From JAJPKE01 sp052143275 (GTDB taxonomy: Bacteria > Chloroflexota > Ktedonobacteria > Ktedonobacterales > JADMIN01), in the NCBI GenBank assembly GCA_052143275.1, contig JBKQTH010000218.1:1-18169 (forward strand): DNA of 18,169 bases, read 5' to 3'. The notes under the pieces were generated by a model. The model had not been told where the DNA came from and did no database searches. It saw nothing but the letters and a program-made list of their open reading frames with translations. Of this stretch, positions 7,010 to 13,875 are shown one piece after another (positions within the stretch are counted from its first letter, which is position 1; each line of letters starts with the position of its first letter). Position numbers and translations under genes: made by a program.

Positions 7010-7806
7010 GGCTTCCTAGTCTCCGCCGATGACTCTGGTTCACCGGCCAGGGCCACCTGTAGCTCCGCCTTCAGGGCTAGCACCTCACTGCGGGAGAGCA
7101 TTGCCAGGTTACGCGGTCGCTCCAGCGGCACAGGCCGTTCGATTCGAACATGTCCAGGTCGCGGCGACAGCACGTAGACGCGGTCAGCCAACAGGAGTGA
7201 CTCATCTAGATCATGGGTGACGAATAAGCAGGACATTCGCAGCCGCTCCCAGATCTCCAGCAGCCAGCGCTGTAAACCGGCGCGTGTGTCGGCGTCAAGT
7301 GCCCCGAATGGCTCGTCAAGCAACAATAAGTTGCCGCCTGCTAGTACAGTACGGGCGAAGGCAACCCGCTGGCGCATGCCACCGCTGAGCTGGAACGGAT
7401 AGGAACGTCCAAAACCCTCCAGGCCAAAGTTGACAAAGATGGCTTGTGCCCGCTTCCTGGCTTCTCTCTTAGAGACACCCTGAACCTCCAATCCAGCGGT
7501 GGCGTTGTCGAGGGCACGGCGCCACGGAAGCAGCAGGTCACGCTGTGGCATATAGCCAACCCGTCCAAGCCGGCGGGTGTCTACATCACCGTTCAGGGCG
7601 ATTGTGCCTGAGGAGGGCATCTCCAGACCAGCGATCAGGGACAGCAGCGTGCTCTTGCCACAACCGCTGGGGCCTATCAAAGTCACGAACTCGCCAGCAG
7701 CCACATGAATGCTGATTTCCGCAAGCACAGGCAGCAAGCCGTCGGCGGACCGGTAGCTCTTGGTTACAGCGCGCACGTCCAGTAGCAGTTGTTGCCCGTT
7801 CTGCAT
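7006..7806 (-). CDS. thiZ: ABC transporter ATP-binding protein for a thiamine pyrimidine precursor (ThiZ-like)
   Basis: 266 residues. All ATPase motifs are present: Walker A GPSGCGKST (45-53), Q-loop Gln88 in YMPQRDLLLPW, signature LSGGMRQR (140-147), Walker B LLLLDEP (160-166), D-loop GALDADTR, and switch His198 in FVTHDLDES. It powers import together with ThiX. The frame is open up to 7932, but that longer version would run through the transcription terminator of the riboswitch; the ATG at 7806 has AGGGA six bases upstream and gives a normal family N-terminus. It is the first gene of the TPP-controlled operon and overlaps thiX by four bases. Confidence 0.87.
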   Translation of the reverse strand: MQNGQQLLLDVRAVTKSYRSADGLLPVLAEISIHVAAGEFVTLIGPSGCGKSTLLSLIAGLEMPSSGTIALNGDVDTRRLGRVGYMPQRDLLLPWRRALDNATAGLEVQGVSKREARKRAQAIFVNFGLEGFGRSYPFQLSGGMRQRVAFARTVLAGGNLLLLDEPFGALDADTRAGLQRWLLEIWERLRMSCLFVTHDLDESLLLADRVYVLSPRPGHVRIERPVPLERPRNLAMLSRSEVLALKAELQVALAGEPESSAETRKP

Positions 7807-7861
7807 AGTTTTCCCTGCGGCCGCGAAGGCCCCTAGGACCCATGAGCGGCCATAAAACCAT

Positions 7862-7891
7862 AAAAAAAGACGCCGGCTCAATGCCAGCGTC
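7862..7891 (-). terminator. Intrinsic terminator of the TPP riboswitch expression platform
   Basis: On the minus strand GACGCTGGC (7891-7883), loop ATTGA, and GCCGGCGTC (7877-7869) form a 9-bp stem with one G-U pair, followed at once by seven T (7868-7862). It sits between the aptamer and the thiZ start. Its 5' arm segment CGCTGGCATT (7889-7880) is an exact complement of aptamer bases 8002-7993 (AATGCCAGCG), giving a mutually exclusive antiterminator helix. This supports control by TPP-dependent premature termination. Confidence 0.92.
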
Positions 7892-7982
7892 TCCGTTATA
7901 GCTTGGTGTGCCGGAGTAGCTCCAGTAGTCACATTTTGAGGCTGTTGGCCGCATCTGGTGATCCTACTGGCATGTCAAGCTA

Positions 7983-8082
<100 letters not shown>

Positions 8083-8110
8083 CGGTGAGAATTATTCAGT
8101 TTTCTGCAAA

Positions 8111-8145
8111 TAATATAGTTAGCACGAGACTGACAGTAATGTCAA
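8111..8145 (-). promoter_or_regulatory. Promoter of the TPP-riboswitch operon
   Basis: On the minus strand a perfect -35 TTGACA lies at 8145-8140. An extended -10 candidate, TG-C-TAACTA, lies at 8124-8116 with an 18-bp spacer; TATATT at 8117-8112 is the better hexamer but leaves 22 bp. Transcription would begin shortly before the aptamer. The -35 is convincing; the exact -10 is open. The -35 overlaps the inverted repeat TGACA-GTAA-TGTCA (8131-8144). Confidence 0.6.
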
Positions 8146-8161
8146 GACTGTTGGATAGCCT

Positions 8162-8199
8162 TGTCAAAAATTGACAGCTCTTTCGCCACTTTGTATGAT
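8162..8199 (+). promoter_or_regulatory. Near-consensus sigma-70 promoter with a palindrome over the -35
   Basis: TTGACA (8171-8176) and TATGAT (8194-8199) are separated by exactly 17 bp, one mismatch from the ideal promoter. It points to the gene at 8387 and implies an RNA leader of about 180 nt. The -35 is one arm of the inverted repeat TGTCAA-AAA-TTGACA (8162-8176). The opposing riboswitch-operon promoter also has its -35 inside a TGACA/TGTCA repeat, so one regulator could touch both. Confidence 0.75.
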
Positions 8200-8220
8200 C
8201 CACATGAGAATTCAGCAATT

Positions 8221-8288
8221 CCTTGCTCCAGGCGGGCTAGGCTTATCCATCTCCAGGATGCCGTTGTGGCGTACCGGCTGGAGCAAGG
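8221..8288 (+). ncRNA. Candidate structured RNA leader of the 8387 gene
   Basis: CCTTGCTCCAG (8221-8231) and CTGGAGCAAGG (8278-8288) are perfect 11-bp complements enclosing 46 nt. Inside, GGC-TT-ATCC and GGAT-GCC can form a second hairpin with a two-base bulge around a seven-base loop, giving a compact bulged or branched structure. It lies within the leader made by the promoter at 8171-8199 and about 100 nt before the start codon. No known riboswitch class was recognised. A structured cis-regulatory leader is inferred; a DNA-level inverted repeat is the alternative. Confidence 0.45.
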
Positions 8289-8386
8289 CGCATCACCGGT
8301 ACAGGGTGTGCTGGGATGCTCGATGGAGAATGGGTTGGCGGGTAGTTACGGGTGAGCGGGCCAAGCTGAGCCAGGAGAGATGAGCA

Positions 8387-9124
8387 ATGGTTACGTATGA
8401 AGATGTCACCGAAATGTTTCTGGAGGCGGCGGAGGCTACCGGGCTTTCGGTACACCCTGAGTTCTGGCTGAATTCTCAGACACTGGAGCGTGAGTTCGCC
8501 TGTACGCTACATCCAGGCCCATGTGAAGAGGCCGAAGACCATGCCAGCTGCACCATTTCCTTTGCCTGGGGACCTCTCGATACCGTGCTCTCGATCGATG
8601 GCGCAGAGGGTATCTGTGACTTTTTCCACGAGCCCGATGAAAACTGCCCGCATCTACATACCGAAGATGTGCCGCCGCTAGCACTGGATCTGACTTTCAG
8701 CCTCTCTCTCACCGATAGCTACTATACTTCGAACCAGCTCCAGTCATTGGCCCGCTCGCTCAAGCTTCAGGCCTCTGAGCATAGTAGCCGTGCCACCGAG
8801 ACTCGTCCCAGCATTTCCCTTACTCTCGGGGATAACGGTATGCAGGCAGATAGCTTGACCTTGCAGCAGCGAGTAGAATTACCGCTCTGGGATCCCGAAG
8901 GGATCAGCGGCTTCCGTACCACTATTGATCGTCGCGCCGGACATATGACCTTTGGGCGCCTCCGCCGCCGAGGTGAGGAGACCGATGACCCTCATCCGGA
9001 AGACTGGCTTCCGCATCTCTTTACCGAGGTGCTGGCCGACATCACGCGAGTACTCAGCGCTCTCGAATCGCTCAATTCGTCAAGCCAGAGCAATATTGTG
9101 CCGGAAAACAATCAAGAAAACTGA
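8387..9124 (+). CDS. Hypothetical protein with a Cys/His-rich N-terminal half
   Basis: 245 residues, not recognised. AGGAG stands nine bases before the ATG. Residues 39-91 hold five Cys and five His (C39, H42, C46, H52, C55, C77, H81, C87, H89, H91), including CTLHPGPC and ENCPHLH, while the remaining 150 residues have no Cys. This looks like a metal- or redox-sensitive region, but no standard zinc-finger spacing is seen. The protein is acidic, lacks a signal peptide or membrane span, and has a predicted mixed alpha/beta pattern with alternating hydrophobic strands near 98-108 and 140-170. It is expressed from its own strong promoter through a long structured leader and ends close to the convergent HEPN gene. 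Confidence 0.7.
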   Translation: MVTYEDVTEMFLEAAEATGLSVHPEFWLNSQTLEREFACTLHPGPCEEAEDHASCTISFAWGPLDTVLSIDGAEGICDFFHEPDENCPHLHTEDVPPLALDLTFSLSLTDSYYTSNQLQSLARSLKLQASEHSSRATETRPSISLTLGDNGMQADSLTLQQRVELPLWDPEGISGFRTTIDRRAGHMTFGRLRRRGEETDDPHPEDWLPHLFTEVLADITRVLSALESLNSSSQSNIVPENNQEN

Positions 9125-9164
9125 CCGACCCTCGGCAAAACCAATCACTCCCGAGCGATATAAT

Positions 9165-9551
9165 CTAGGCGGCCAGAATGATTGGGCGCGCCCAGCGAAC
9201 CACATGCCGCGTGCGTTGAAGCAATTCTAGCGCCGTGTCACCAACTTCTAGGTCGGCATCATCGACACTACGATCGTGGAGAAAAGCACTGGGATGGTAC
9301 GGCGTAAGGATATCGAGCTCTGCCAATATCTCAGCCGGCGCTTCTACCAGATCGCCAAGCGCACGCAGATCGTGATGGTAGGGTGCTCGTGCATCGTGAC
9401 GCAAGACGTACACCGATTGCAACACCTTCTCGGCTACTTGATTACAGAGATCTGCGCAGTTATAGAGGTTGCCTGCGGCCTGAGCCAGGGCTGCGCTAGC
9501 TAGGTCTTGCGCAGCTTCAGCGTACATTCCAAGCGCTTCATCCAGACTCAT
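9165..9551 (-). CDS. HEPN-domain protein
   Basis: 128 residues, nearly all helical. The pattern of a long first helix (YAEAAQDLASAALAQAAGNLYNCADLCNQVAEKVLQ, shown as two helices at about 8-25 and 27-47), then HHDL (59-62), then a TPYHPSAF segment (83-90) and a last helix (103-120), is typical of small HEPN proteins. HEPN proteins bind nucleotides or RNA and many are toxin RNases paired with a nucleotidyltransferase. No such partner lies next door, and the usual Rx4-6H catalytic motif near the C-terminus is not clear, so RNase activity cannot be claimed. It follows glyQS on the same strand. The start at 9551 has GAGG ten bases upstream; GTG 9584 or ATG 9581, almost touching the glyQS stop, are alternatives. 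Confidence 0.7.
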   Translation of the reverse strand: MSLDEALGMYAEAAQDLASAALAQAAGNLYNCADLCNQVAEKVLQSVYVLRHDARAPYHHDLRALGDLVEAPAEILAELDILTPYHPSAFLHDRSVDDADLEVGDTALELLQRTRHVVRWARPIILAA

Positions 9552-9584
9552 GTCTGCTTTGCCTCTTTGCCAAGTTGTCATCAC

Positions 9585-10928
9585 CTAACTGGCGAGATCC
9601 GCAGCCAGTGTTGCCCGCAGCTCCTGGATGGGAATACGCCGCTGAGTCGTCGCGTCTCGATCCCGCACTGTCACCTGCTGATCCTCAAGGCTATCGAAGT
9701 CGACAGTGACGCAGAAAGGTGTGCCGATCTCGTCCTGCCGGCGATAGCGCCGGCCGATGCTGCCGCCGGTGTCATCATACTGCGTAAGTCCCAGCGCCCG
9801 CAACTCACCGTGTACGTTGTGCGCCAGCGCTACCAGCGGGTCTTTCTTGGAGAGAGGCATTACCGCTACCTTAATCGGCGCCAGTCGCTTGTGTAAACGG
9901 AGCACAATCCGCTTTTCTCCGCCGATCTCATCCTCGTCGTAGGCATCGCAGAGGAACGCCAGTGTCGAGCGGTCCGCACCCACCGAAGTCTCGATAATAA
10001 AAGGAATATAGCTCTTCTTTTCAATATCATCGAAGTAGGAGAGGTCCTTGCCGCTGTACTCTGAATGTCGCCTGAGATCATAATCGGTGCGATCGTGAAT
10101 GCCTTCGATCTCTTTCCAGCCAATGGGAAATTCATACTCAATATCCATCGCCGCCCGAGCGTAGTGCGCCAGTTCCTGGGGACCGTGCGGATGCCACTGC
10201 AGATGCTCTTCCTTCATGCCCAGGCTCAGATACCAGCCCCAGCGTTGCGCACGCCAGTATTCGAACCAATGCTCCTCGCTAGCCGGGTCGATAAAGTATT
10301 GCATCTCCATTTGCTCAAATTCGCGGGTGCGGAAAGTAAAATTGCCGGGGCTTATTTCATTGCGAAAGGCCTTACCGATCTGCGCAATACCGAAAGGCAG
10401 ACGCTTGCGCATGCTCTGCTGCACATTCTGGAAGTTGACATAGATGCCTTGGGCGGTCTCCGGTCTCAGATAGACAAGAGCGGCGTCGTCTTCCACCGGA
10501 CCCATGTAGGTCTTGAACATCAAGTTGAACTTGCGAGGCTCGGTCAGTGTGCCCCTCATACCACAATTCGGGCAGACATCTGGATCACCGCTCATTTCCT
10601 CTACGTGATCGGCTCGGAACCGGCTCTTGCAGTTGGTGCAGTCTACCAGTGGGTCGGTGAAGACTTCCTCATGTCCTGATGCCTGCCAGACACGCCGCGC
10701 CATTAGGATGCCGGCGTCGAGACCAACGACATCATCACGCATCCGAGTGAGCCCATCCCACCAGGCTCGTTTAACGTTATTCTTGAACTCAACGCCAAGA
10801 GGACCGTAATCAAAGACCGCATTCAGTCCGCCGTAGATTTCACTGCTGGGGAAAATGAAACCACGTCGTTTGCAGAGCGAAATAATCTCTTGCATACGCT
10901 CAGATTCTTTGCCCACTCGCTTTTCCAT
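9585..10928 (-). CDS. glyQS: Glycyl-tRNA synthetase, single-chain class II type
   Basis: 447 residues, slightly short of the usual 460 or so. It charges tRNA-Gly with glycine in the cytosol. The N-terminal core begins CKRRGFIFPSSEIYGG (19-34). A zinc-type insert has CTNC (97-100) and CPNC (119-122). ETAQGIYVNF (157-166) and motif 2 FRNEISPGNFTFRTREFEQ (188-206) follow; motif 3 region TSVGADRSTLAFL lies further on. The C-terminal anticodon-binding domain starts at about LAPIKVAVMPL and ends with TPFCVTVDF and VTVRDRD. The ATG has AGGAG nine bases upstream. It is the homodimeric form shared with archaea and Gram-positives, not the GlyQ/GlyS tetramer. A promoter lies at 11021-11050, and no T-box leader was found. 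Confidence 0.96.
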   Translation of the reverse strand: MEKRVGKESERMQEIISLCKRRGFIFPSSEIYGGLNAVFDYGPLGVEFKNNVKRAWWDGLTRMRDDVVGLDAGILMARRVWQASGHEEVFTDPLVDCTNCKSRFRADHVEEMSGDPDVCPNCGMRGTLTEPRKFNLMFKTYMGPVEDDAALVYLRPETAQGIYVNFQNVQQSMRKRLPFGIAQIGKAFRNEISPGNFTFRTREFEQMEMQYFIDPASEEHWFEYWRAQRWGWYLSLGMKEEHLQWHPHGPQELAHYARAAMDIEYEFPIGWKEIEGIHDRTDYDLRRHSEYSGKDLSYFDDIEKKSYIPFIIETSVGADRSTLAFLCDAYDEDEIGGEKRIVLRLHKRLAPIKVAVMPLSKKDPLVALAHNVHGELRALGLTQYDDTGGSIGRRYRRQDEIGTPFCVTVDFDSLEDQQVTVRDRDATTQRRIPIQELRATLAADLAS

Positions 10929-11020
10929 CTCTACTTGCTCCTTTTGATTCGGTCCATCGGTATCTCTGCTTTACTGGTGGTAGGAAGAGATCGGTATTAA
11001 GCTAGGAATGCGCTACCGGC

Positions 11021-11050
11021 ATGATATGCTGCACCAAAGATGCCTGTCAA
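11021..11050 (-). promoter_or_regulatory. Promoter of glyQS
   Basis: On the minus strand TTGACA (11050-11045) and TATCAT (11026-11021) are separated by 18 bp, giving a leader of about 85 nt before the glyQS ATG. The leader contains no T-box signature. The palindrome at 11071-11083 lies about 20 bp upstream of the -35. Confidence 0.65.
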
Positions 11051-11216
11051 TTTGAGCTTGATCCTTTACTGTTTAGTCTAAACGAGAGAATCGTGGCAGG
11101 CATGTCGCTAGCAACGCAAGGTGACAAGGCGAAGCAGGCGCATTGGCTAGTTTGCACTCGTGGCACGGAACATGAGTGCCATTCCACTAGATCCGTAGAC
11201 GGCGTCGACTTGTGTG

Positions 11217-11245
11217 TACCGTTGCGCATCATGATACGGTATAAT
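11217..11245 (+). promoter_or_regulatory. -10 box TATAAT overlapped by an inverted repeat, upstream of the PsbP-like operon
   Basis: A perfect TATAAT lies at 11240-11245, about 100 bp before the gene at 11345. No proper -35 stands at the expected distance; instead TACCGT (11217-11222) and ACGGTA (11236-11241) form an inverted repeat that spans exactly the -35 to -10 interval, with the palindrome ATCATGAT (11228-11235) inside it. This arrangement suits a regulated promoter. Confidence 0.45.
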
Positions 11246-11344
11246 AATTCGGCACGACACCTGAAGGCAGAGCTCTTGTAGTATTCAGTAGTATCCTTAC
11301 TGAACCCAGACTTACGGCACTGCCGCGAGCACCAGGGGGGTTAC

Positions 11345-12175
11345 ATGCCGGGAGAACAGAGCGAACGTGAAGAGATACGTCCTGCGGTTCCAGCATCAAT
11401 CCATGGCCCGGTTAGGCTCAACACTGCAGATACATTGGACGATCCGGGGCCGGCGAAGGAACAGGCGACAGGTCCGGTCAAGATACTCCCTCCCCGCCGG
11501 CCTATGCCCAGCAGGCACCCGTTACTTGTTCTGGCCAGTGGTGCACTAGTTTTGCTGCTATTGTTTCTGCTCATCGCTGACGTGGGGCGCTCGGGCAATG
11601 CACCGCCCACGGTCCGGACGCGTAGTAAGCCGACCGCTACGATACTTCCGACCGTGACTCCTTCTGTATTTCCAACGCCAACAATCCGATCGGGATTTCA
11701 GCTTTTCGTCGATACCACCGATGGTTTCTTGCTTCAATATCCGGTTGGCTGGACACATCGGCTAATTAATCCCGGCGCTCAGTTTGCCGACGATGCCAGC
11801 AATGCCACGTTTGAGATGCAGGTATTGCTGCCCAGCGATTCAGCGGCATCGGGTCTGAGCGGCGATCCCAATGACCCTGAGACCTGGGTTGATTTTGCCA
11901 TGCAATCCTTTGCCAACGAGAGCGCCGGCAACTTCCAGCAAGATGTGGGTCCGCTTCCTGCGGCTAACTTTGGCGGCACCACTTGGAAGACAGCGCGTGG
12001 ATTGATCACCATCACTGATCAGGTGAGTATACAGGTGCAGGTTTATGCGACCGTCTACTTGGGCAAGCCCTACATCATCGCCCTCTATGCCCCCGATGGT
12101 GCGTTTCATGCGGCTGACATGGTATACTTCCAGCCCATGCGCGAGAGCTTTGAATTTCTACCGTTAGCCGTATAG
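11345..12175 (+). CDS. Membrane-anchored protein with a PsbP/DcrB-like extracytoplasmic domain
   Basis: 276 residues. A polar cytoplasmic N-terminus (1-57), one membrane span (about 59-79, LLVLASGALVLLLLFLLIA), a Pro/Thr-rich linker (86-115) and an outer domain (118-276). The domain starts FQLFVDTTDGFLLQYPVGW, the pattern of PsbP-like and related lipoprotein domains, and alternates strands to the end. The molecular role is unknown. GGGGGG five bases before the ATG is a strong ribosome site. It is separated by 18 bp from the spermidine-synthase-like gene, so the two are likely cotranscribed and may work together at the membrane. Confidence 0.72.
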   Translation: MPGEQSEREEIRPAVPASIHGPVRLNTADTLDDPGPAKEQATGPVKILPPRRPMPSRHPLLVLASGALVLLLLFLLIADVGRSGNAPPTVRTRSKPTATILPTVTPSVFPTPTIRSGFQLFVDTTDGFLLQYPVGWTHRLINPGAQFADDASNATFEMQVLLPSDSAASGLSGDPNDPETWVDFAMQSFANESAGNFQQDVGPLPAANFGGTTWKTARGLITITDQVSIQVQVYATVYLGKPYIIALYAPDGAFHAADMVYFQPMRESFEFLPLAV

Positions 12176-12193
12176 TACATAGAGAGTTGCCTC

Positions 12194-13861
12194 ATGGCAT
12201 TACGCTCCAGTAAAGATGCTGTCCAATCTTCGGCTCTTCAGGAGGATTCACCCGGCGATAAAGAAAACGCGGCGGAAGTGCCTTCTGGGCAAAAGGAGGT
12301 GGGCCGTTGGCAACTGCGTGCCCTGGTCTTCATAGGGGGCGTTTCCTCACTCTCGCTGGAGATGTGCGCCCCACGTCTTCTCGGCCCCTATTTTGGCACC
12401 TCGCTCTTTGTCTGGGCAAATATCATTGGTTTCTTTCTGCTATACCTCGCCCTTGGCTATTTTATTGGCGGGCGGATCGCCGACCGGTATCCCGACTATC
12501 GCCTCCTGGCCGGCATTACCACTATCGCCGCGCTATTTACCGCGCTGATACCTCTTATAAGTCCTCCAATACTGAATTGGTCGGTGCAGGGTCTGGAAAA
12601 TGTCGAGGCCGGCGTATTTTACAGCTCGATGGTAACCGTGATCTTGCTCTTTGCTGTGCCGGTGACGTTCCTCGGCATGGTCTCGCCATTTGCGGTACGG
12701 TTGAGTGTAATACAGGTAGGGAGTTCCGGAAAGAGTGCGGGAAATCTCTATGCGCTCTCGACCGCCGGGAGTATTCTTGGCGCGTTCATTCCCGTGCTGG
12801 TGCTGATTCCTTACCTGGGAGTTCGGCGTACGCTTCTGGCAACTAGCGCCTGTCTGCTTTTTGCTTCGCTCTGGGGCCTGGATAGCTGGATCCGACTACC
12901 GTTGATGATGCGAGTGCGTGCCCGCTGGCCGTCGACGTTTCTCGGTCTTCTCATTCTGGTGCCCGTCCTGCTACCTCAGTTGGCGCCCCTTGGACCATTG
13001 AAGACCATACCTGGCATGATCTATTCGAAAGAATCTCTCTACAACTATATCCAGGTGGTTCGCGAGCCGGATGGCACGATGGAGTTAGTCTTGAACGAGG
13101 GGGACGCTATCCACTCGGTCTACAATCCACACCAGATATTGACTGGTTGGTACTGGGACTACTTTCTAGCTGCGCCATATTTCAACTCGGGTGCCTCCGC
13201 CGGTAAGGTACACCGTCTGGCCATCATCGGCCTGGCCGCCGGGACGATCGCCCGCCAGTTCACCGCAGTTTATGGTAACATCCCCATAGATGGTGTGGAG
13301 ATCGACCCGGATATCGTAGCCGCCGGACGGAAGTATTTCGCTATGACGGAGCCAAACCTATCGGTATACATTGCCGATGGGCGTACATTCATACGGGTTA
13401 CCAAACATACCTACGACGTGGTAGCCGTTGATGCTTATCAACAACCTTATATTCCTTTTGAATTGACTACTAAGGAGTTTTTCCAAGAGGTGCGGGATCA
13501 TCTCTCAGCAAATGGAGTTCTTTGCCTGAATACCGGGCACACGGGCAACGATTACCGACTGGTACATGCATTTGTCAACACGCTCTACACCGTCTTTCCC
13601 AGTGTCTATACCTTCGACGTGCCGGGTACCTTCAACACCGAAATTATGGCAACCGTCCGCCCCACTACTCTGGCCACCTTCCAGAGTAATTTGGAACAGG
13701 TATCGCCGGACTCTTTGATGGGGACAGTTGCCGATGAGGTCTTGCCGGAGGCAAAGGTAGCCAGGGCCCAACCTGGCGGCCTGGTCTTCACCGATGATCA
13801 GGCTCCGATCGAAGAGATCACCGACCAATTAATACTCAACTATATCCAACAGGGACATTAA
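12194..13861 (+). CDS. Membrane-embedded spermidine synthase-like protein (fused transporter-like/SpeE-like)
   Basis: 555 residues. After a polar tail (1-38) come hydrophobic spans at about 42-60, 72-94, 104-125, 142-170, 185-206, 212-228 and 248-266, with the family motif GNLYALSTAGSILGA (183-197). The C-terminal part (about 280-550) is a SAM-dependent methyltransferase-type fold related to polyamine aminopropyltransferases: IIGLAAGTIAR (344-354), VEIDPDIV (368-375), IADGRTFI (393-400), and VAVDAYQQPYIP (410-421) with D413 at the catalytic-Asp position. The classical GGGDGG loop reads GLAAGT, losing its Asp, so true spermidine synthesis is doubtful. The family is common in bacteria and its substrate is unknown. 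It ends 14 bases before purA. Confidence 0.82.
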   Translation: MALRSSKDAVQSSALQEDSPGDKENAAEVPSGQKEVGRWQLRALVFIGGVSSLSLEMCAPRLLGPYFGTSLFVWANIIGFFLLYLALGYFIGGRIADRYPDYRLLAGITTIAALFTALIPLISPPILNWSVQGLENVEAGVFYSSMVTVILLFAVPVTFLGMVSPFAVRLSVIQVGSSGKSAGNLYALSTAGSILGAFIPVLVLIPYLGVRRTLLATSACLLFASLWGLDSWIRLPLMMRVRARWPSTFLGLLILVPVLLPQLAPLGPLKTIPGMIYSKESLYNYIQVVREPDGTMELVLNEGDAIHSVYNPHQILTGWYWDYFLAAPYFNSGASAGKVHRLAIIGLAAGTIARQFTAVYGNIPIDGVEIDPDIVAAGRKYFAMTEPNLSVYIADGRTFIRVTKHTYDVVAVDAYQQPYIPFELTTKEFFQEVRDHLSANGVLCLNTGHTGNDYRLVHAFVNTLYTVFPSVYTFDVPGTFNTEIMATVRPTTLATFQSNLEQVSPDSLMGTVADEVLPEAKVARAQPGGLVFTDDQAPIEEITDQLILNYIQQGH

Positions 13862-13875
13862 GGAGCAGGCTGGCC

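Larger units (their letters stand above)
10929..11344. other. Divergent control region between glyQS and the PsbP-like operon
   Basis: This 416-bp stretch holds no convincing gene. Short open frames here lack ribosome sites and family features. It contains the glyQS promoter (11021-11050, minus), a 13-nt palindrome GTTTAG-T-CTAAAC (11071-11083) upstream of it, and a -10 box with an inverted repeat for the plus-strand operon (11217-11245). A small hairpin in the plus-strand leader is TTCAGTA (11284-11290) with TACTGAA (11298-11304) around a seven-base loop. Confidence 0.6.

Noticed and set aside
7807..7932. N-terminal extension of thiZ by 42 residues
   Set aside because: The extension would be encoded across the riboswitch terminator and has no ribosome site; the ATG at 7806 fits the family.
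9128..9160. CTCGG/CCGAG stem between the convergent genes as a bidirectional terminator
   Set aside because: The stem is only five pairs with a loop of about 15 bases and no T tract.
10065..10679. 204-residue plus-strand open frame opposite glyQS
   Set aside because: It is the antisense shadow of a clearly conserved synthetase gene and shows no domain of its own.
10929..11050. T-box leader upstream of the glycyl-tRNA synthetase
   Set aside because: The conserved T-box sequence (AGGGTGGNACCGCG type) and a terminator are absent in the leader; only a promoter and a short untranslated region are seen.
11021..11281. 86-residue plus-strand open frame in the glyQS upstream region
   Set aside because: It has no ribosome site or recognisable domain and overlaps the glyQS promoter and the -10 of the next operon.
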